A DNA stretch of 64,000 nt from Pholis gunnellus. Lineage: Eukaryota; Chordata; Actinopteri; Perciformes; Pholidae. Positions 58,884-64,000 of the stretch are shown one piece after another (position 1 is the first letter of the stretch; each line of letters opens with the position of its first letter). A program made the translations under genes and the position numbers. The stretch covers positions 4,355,430 through 4,419,429 of the forward strand of contig OU342807.1 of the NCBI GenBank assembly GCA_910591455.2, given 5' to 3'. The notes below the pieces were generated by a model. That model was not told where the DNA came from and made no database searches. It saw nothing but the letters and a program-made list of their open reading frames with translations.

Positions 58884-59165
58884 ATGGCGGCCCCTGAAGA
58901 GGTTAGAGTAGATGCTGCAACAGCGTCAGCTTTATCAGAACTGGAGAGTATTTCTTCATTGAAAGAAGAGCAACGAACGGCACTCGGGGCTTTTCTTGCT
59001 CTTTTCTCAACTCGCTTTGGTAAAAGTTTGATTTTACAGATGCTTCATCCAATCGCCTGCAAAGTATTTATTTTTTTTGGACGTGCCGGCCCTTTTTCCA
59101 GACGGTTTCTAATGATGACTTCTCAGATGGTTCTGTGTTACAGACCATCTGGCGGGTCAGGTTAG
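58884..59165 (+). pseudogene. Degraded fragment of a RecQ-like ATP-dependent helicase, probably repeat-borne
   Basis: A strong ATG context (AACAATGGCGGC) opens MAAPEEVRVDAATASALSELE, followed by LKEEQRTALGAFL at residues 26-38 and a Walker A-like RFGKSLILQ at 44-52. RecQ-type helicases have a Q-motif region with ...EEQ...AL..FL, then a PTGxGKS-type motif I. Here the bases between FL and the motif look deleted and the usual Gly is Arg44. After residue about 52 the frame no longer resembles a helicase and it stops at residue 93. Motifs II-VI, including a DExH box, are absent. It is too short and broken to be a working helicase. Related helicase-like copies are multi-copy in teleost genomes, so a transposon-carried remnant is the likeliest reading. 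Confidence 0.55.
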
Positions 59166-59169
59166 CAAA

Positions 59170-61168
59170 AGTTTTTTTTTCTTCTTTTAGTCACTTTATC
59201 GCTGACGAGAGTACATTTAAGATCTTGGAAATCCACCTTTTTTTTGTGGAGCATGATGAAGACCATGAGATGCAGTTGAAATCTCAGGAAAAAAGTCAAA
59301 CTTGTAGCTTGAGGTGTAGTTAAATCTGTTTCATAAACTCAGATTTAGGAACAACGAGGGGCCCTTGAAGGGGTCCATGAGGTGCCCCAGAATGTCCTCG
59401 GGGGTTCAGAGGATTAATTTGAGTGTTATTGTTCTTCATTGAAAAGAGAAAGAAGAAGACTGACTTCCACTCACAGTTTTCGCCGTCACATTCCTTTGAA
59501 CAAAACCTCTCAGATGGGGTTAAAACTTCGGTCTGCTGCTCCTTTTGATGTCTGCCAGCCAATCGGACGGCCAATCTAAACCAGATCCAGACCTCCGCCC
59601 TCTCCCTCCCTCTCGGGCCGGTTCATCTTCGGCGTGAGGTCGGCCTCGGATTCCAGCCGAGCCAGCTCATTTCTTTTCATCTGTCACCGAAACTCAACAC
59701 CCACGAGGCCCGAAGAGCCGGTGGCCCGAGATTAATGGGTTTGCTCAAATTACGTGGCACACTCGGGGAAAAACTCAGGGTTTTCTCCCCCCTCCTGTTC
59801 TTCTCTCTCTCTTTCTCTCTCTCTCTCTGTCTGTTCCCTCTGTTTGTTCAGCTGTCCCTCTCCCAAAGTGCACCCCTCCTCGTCTTCCTCCTCTTTCCTG
59901 ACTCTGAAATGCAGGATGGGGCTGGAGGAAACACGTCTTGAACTCATCGGCTGGAGAACAGCAAAAAGCACAGCGAGCAGGAACAACAAACCTCAGCTGT
60001 TCTCACCTCGGAGAACGCTGCCAACAACAACGTGGTGAAAACAGAAAATACCTCGTGATTTCATAACAGCTGGCTGCAGCTTTACACTGATATTAGGAGC
60101 CCGAACAAAACCAAAGTGGTTTTGTTGCTTAAACCTAATTTTATTTAAAGACTTTGTGGTGAGCAGCACAAAAAAAAACAGCCAATTCGTGTCTCTTTAC
60201 ACGAAATCTTTCACTATTTCTCCAACTTCCGCAAGACTATGTTGGATATTTAACAAGGAATGATTCATTTTAAATTGACCTTATTCCAATTATGTCTGTT
60301 TACTTTATTGCACACTTAAAGGTGGGAAACTACCTAGAGGGCTTATCCAGATTTTATAAAGTACAGTCGCCTGCAGCCAGGTCACGAGAGTTTCTACAAG
60401 AAACAAAACAAAAGTAAGCTAACATCTGCACAGTCACATCAGCTGTTTGGTGGCTTATGAACATCGAATGTGAAAACATCCCATTGATTTCCATGTGAAG
60501 ACGGTGAGAGGGAGATTGACTTTGCACATTTTCACAGTGTGTGAAGAACTTCTCCTGGTGGCTGTTCTTACCTCACCCTTGAAAAGCGAATGGCGGCCAT
60601 GCTAACGGTGGAGCTCCGGTGACGGCAGAGTTGGGACGGACGGTCCAGACAAAAAACAACATACGGCAATGAGATTTGTTACAGACAGTTACTCTGCTGG
60701 ATGGATCACAAAAACTATTTAGTTTCATTATTGCACTGCTGCTTCTACTGAGGTAAAGGATCTGAATACTTCTTCCCCCGCTGTCTGTATCACACCTCAC
60801 TGCCAGCTGTACAGCTCTGTCGTCACATGACCGCGATGCTGCAGAGCCTTAGCAACAAGTGCTCACAACCCCCCCCCCCTTTCTCCTCCACACTGCTCTG
60901 CTGAGCTGGCTTTGGGGTTTTAGGGTTTAGGGTGGGGTGAGCCTATGTTTACCCTGTGCCCCCCCCGGGTCATTGTGTCCAAACGAGCGGCTCGTTCAGG
61001 CAGGGCCCCGAGCCTCACTTCATCTGGAGTGTGTCCAAATCCAAACGCTGTTCAAAAGGTCAGTCGGCCCCCCGCGTGAAAGACGACCCCGGCTCAGGCA
61101 GAACATGCTGTAGTCACACAATGGTCGGCCTGGCCCCCGCCACGTCAGCACTTTTGTTTACAAATCAG

Positions 61169-61170
<2 letters not shown>
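59170..61170. other. Intergenic sequence
   Basis: CT-rich stretch at 59800-59830, a C8-C10 region at 60868-60880 and 60960-60966, and ordinary sequence. No gene is recognised. Confidence 0.5.

Positions 61171-61219
<49 letters not shown>
61171..61219. repeat. (AC)n microsatellite, 49 bp
   Basis: A pure AC run ending CCGACAG. Confidence 0.97.
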
Positions 61220-61375
61220 GACAGACCCAGTGTGTGCTCTGTCAATATAAATGCCTGTACTGATACTTGGGCATACTACTTCTACTTAATCTGTTTACAA
61301 CTTTACTTTTAAATACCCACATTTCCTAAAAATCTATATTTAGTAGACGGGACACTACAGCTCTCCACCAAGACC

Positions 61376-61745
61376 AGCGGTGGAAGAAGTACTCAGATAT
61401 TTTACTTTGGTAACAGTGTAGAAATACTCTGTTACAAGTCAAATTCCTGCATTTGCATCAAAATATACTTCAAGTACATAAAGTAAATGCACTCATATTG
61501 CAGAATGAGCCGTTTTAGAATGATATGTGTTTCATGTTGCAGCTGGTGAACTTGGAGCTCATTTTAATTACTTGATATACTGCTGGGTAGCTTTATCTAT
61601 GATTATATAAATCACATTTTAGTTAACACTTTCTATTAATAATCACAATCTGAAATAAGTGGAGTGAGAAGAACAATTTCCTCAAAAGTACCTCAAACTT
61701 GAACTTAAGTGCAGTACTTGAGTATATATATTTAGTTACTTCCTA
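61376..61745 (+). repeat. TACTTNAGTA repeat family C (copy 5, near full length)
   Basis: AGCGGTGGAAGAAGTACTCAG opens the copy, CATATTGCAGAATGAGCCG is internal, and GTGCAGTACTTGAGTATATA lies near the end. Confidence 0.7.
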
Positions 61746-63239
61746 CCAGGGACTAAAACCCCAAATGACCTAATAACGGTAAATTGATATGCATTAAAAA
61801 AATGTAAATTGAATAAATAAGCAAGAAGAAACTAAAATATATAAATAATAATTGCAAAGATAAAACAGTTTAAGTTACAATATTAAAACTGAGATAGCGA
61901 GGAAACTTTTAGGGGAAATGAGACTCCTGAATTAATCTCCTGGATTTATGCCGCGTAACACTGAGTGACTGAAGACCTGTCGTACGCTGTCGAGCTGGCT
62001 GACGAAACATCAAGCCTTTCACAAAGTCTGCAGGACAGGAGGGAGACAGAGCGGACACATTCAGAGACCTACAGATGAGGTTTCAGCTGGCAGTCACCAT
62101 CGAGACATTTCATGCATTTTCACGCTTTGTATTTGAGTTTCACTGATCCGTCGTGGGAAATGGCTGGCAGGGTGAAAAAAAAAAGATTTTCAAATAATTT
62201 TTTTATCAAGTAAATGTGAGGGTTTGGACATTTCATCAGATTATTTCCATCACGCCAACGTTAAAACTCGATAATCCTGCAGAAGCTTGGCATGAAAAGG
62301 CTGCTTCCCTCCTTGGTGTTGGGCTGAAGATCACCTGCTCAATCAGTGAGAGTGGAAGCAGGTGTGCATCATTAAGTCCTCCAGGCAGCGAGAGACGTTC
62401 GGTTGAACTGGTTCTATGAGTGGGGTTTTTTTGTTCTTCAGCTCTTTGATGCTAATTCTTTTATTTAGGGTCAGGGGTGCCTTTCTTTTATCATTTTTTG
62501 AATATTGTTTTGCCTTTCTTCGACGTCCCATTAAAGGTTTGTATGCGGTGGTGACGCTAAACCAAAATGATGCACAATGGCAACGTTTTTCATTTATATC
62601 TGCACAGGATACAGTTTAAAGGTTACGGTAAAGATCCGGGTAACGCCAACATGATATGGATGTTCGCTTTGATCTACACTACCACAACCTCTGCAGACTT
62701 CAGGTCGAGATGAAATGAAAGTACAGTTTGAACCCTTTTTCAATCACATCTCTGGTCATATTGTGCACCTATTTAACAATAAATGCAACAAAAAAATTGC
62801 AAACAAAAATATTTTTTTCATATTTTTATATCCAATCATAAATATGACGTGTGCTTAGGTAAGCTGGTACCAACCAAGTTCAACAAATAATATCAAACCT
62901 AGTTTGTTCAACCAGCATGACACGGATGGGCATACATCTGAGTCATGGTGCGTCTCATACAGACTTTAAAGGGTGCCTCGTGCGTCAGTATCATGTGAGT
63001 ATTTGGAGACCTGGGATTGATTGGCTGGGTATTGTGGTGCTCTTTGTACAGCGAATTGTCCAAATTCAAATCATCCGATGTCAGAATCAGAGAAGAGATG
63101 AGGAGTTTTGTTCTGATCCAACATTTTGAACTGAGCCGTGTTGGTTTTTAAAAAGCTGAGTTTCCCATTAATTATCATTTCTATCCCTAACATATGAACC
63201 CTCCCAAATCCCCCTGACAGTCCATTTTGCCCTGAGAGA
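61746..63239. other. Intergenic sequence near the window end
   Basis: AT-rich, with no recognisable gene or repeat family beyond short homopolymers. The window ends at 64000 in similarly anonymous sequence with a T11 run at about 63957. Confidence 0.5.
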
Positions 63240-63560
63240 AACATGTGAAAGGTGTGTGGTGGTGTGTTGGCTGGTGGAGGAGGTGGTGGTGTGGACGGCG
63301 GTGGGTCAAACCCAGCAGCTGCGCTCCCTATAATTAGCCGTCGAGGCGGGCAGAGGCTCCTGTGCCATTAATCAGTGAACTCCCAGCAGCGAGCACCAAG
63401 AAAGGAACGCCGTGCTGTGTTGACTCTTTATCTGGAAAAGAGGTTTACGGAGCGAAAGGCCCAAATATAGCAGCCAGCGCCGTCAGCCGCGGCCCCGTTG
63501 CCTGGATATCCCTGCTGGAAGGTAAACAGAGGGGGACGCTGGATTTGCCACGTCAATGAG
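63240..63560. promoter_or_regulatory. irf2bp2: GC-balanced repeat-poor block downstream of irf2bp2
   Basis: A GTGG-rich lead-in is followed by CCCTATAATTAGCCGTCGAGG, CCATTAATCAGTG and CTTTATCTGG, i.e. homeodomain-like and GATA-like words, then CpG-containing sequence. No convincing coding frame. It may be a distal element. Confidence 0.22.
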
Positions 63561-64000
63561 TTGGCAGGAAGTAAAGGCCACAGCAGGAGGAGGGGGGTGG
63601 GGGGGGAGGCGATCCCTTTTATCCAGGCCGATACTTTATAACCTGAGAGCAGCAGGCCGGACTGTTTGCTGGCTGGGGAGGCAGTTTTACAGTAGAGCTG
63701 AGGGTTTAGAGGCAGCGTGCACCTTATCTGGCCCGACAGTTTTATTACGCAGCAGACGGAGCCGAGCGAATCTGATATTGATCACATCAGACCTGCAGAG
63801 TTGAAAACCCGACAGGAAGCTCTCTGCTGCAGCATCTGGTGGCTGGAAATAAGGTCCAAAGTGAAAGTACACAGGAGACACTTGTCTGAACAAAACACCT
63901 AGAATGAAAAAACTAAAAATATATCTTCTGAATAACACAGATTACATGCACTGAAATTTTTTTTTTTAAAGTGAAAACTGAAGACGTTAATGATCTACGT

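Noticed and set aside
60914..60937. Interstitial telomere-like repeat
   Set aside because: Only two TTTAGGG-like units occur, and vertebrate telomeres are TTAGGG. This is chance within G/T-rich sequence.

Overview
The window looks like genomic DNA from a teleost fish, probably a spiny-rayed (percomorph) species. I base this on two intron-containing genes whose proteins are clearly vertebrate, on many long CA/TG microsatellites, and on several short interspersed repeat families that I recognise as common in teleosts. There is no bacterial-style gene packing, no CRISPR array, and no rRNA or functional tRNA gene.

Two protein-coding genes can be supported, both on the + strand. (1) map1lc3c (LC3C, an ATG8-family autophagy modifier) has four coding exons between 3901 and 6202 and encodes 128 residues ending in Phe-Gly-His. 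(2) irf2bp2 (interferon regulatory factor 2-binding protein 2, a transcriptional co-regulator) has two coding exons between 53966 and 55880 and encodes 509 residues, with the N-terminal zinc finger and C-terminal RING typical of the family. The human orthologues lie on 1q43 and 1q42.3, so the pairing fits an old, loosely conserved neighbourhood. The genes do not form a functional unit: one acts in autophagosome formation, the other in nuclear transcription control.

The roughly 47.7 kb between them, and the 8 kb after irf2bp2, contain no coding gene I can defend. They hold at least ten CA/TG arrays (two arranged as inverted CA...TG pairs), CT/GA arrays, unusually long G and C homopolymers, a degraded RecQ-like helicase fragment at 58884, hAT-like MITEs, a SINE-like repeat with a tRNA-type promoter, and multiple copies of at least four other interspersed families. 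Several repeat-free or CpG-rich blocks look like candidate regulatory DNA or orphan promoters. The best are a TATA-containing block at 34.1-34.3 kb with a perfect hairpin, a CCAAT/CRE block at 51.6 kb, and a repeat-poor block at 30.6-31.4 kb. Their function is inferred.

Nearly all other open frames are shadows of simple repeats or of the two real genes. Repeat boundaries are approximate because they were judged by eye.
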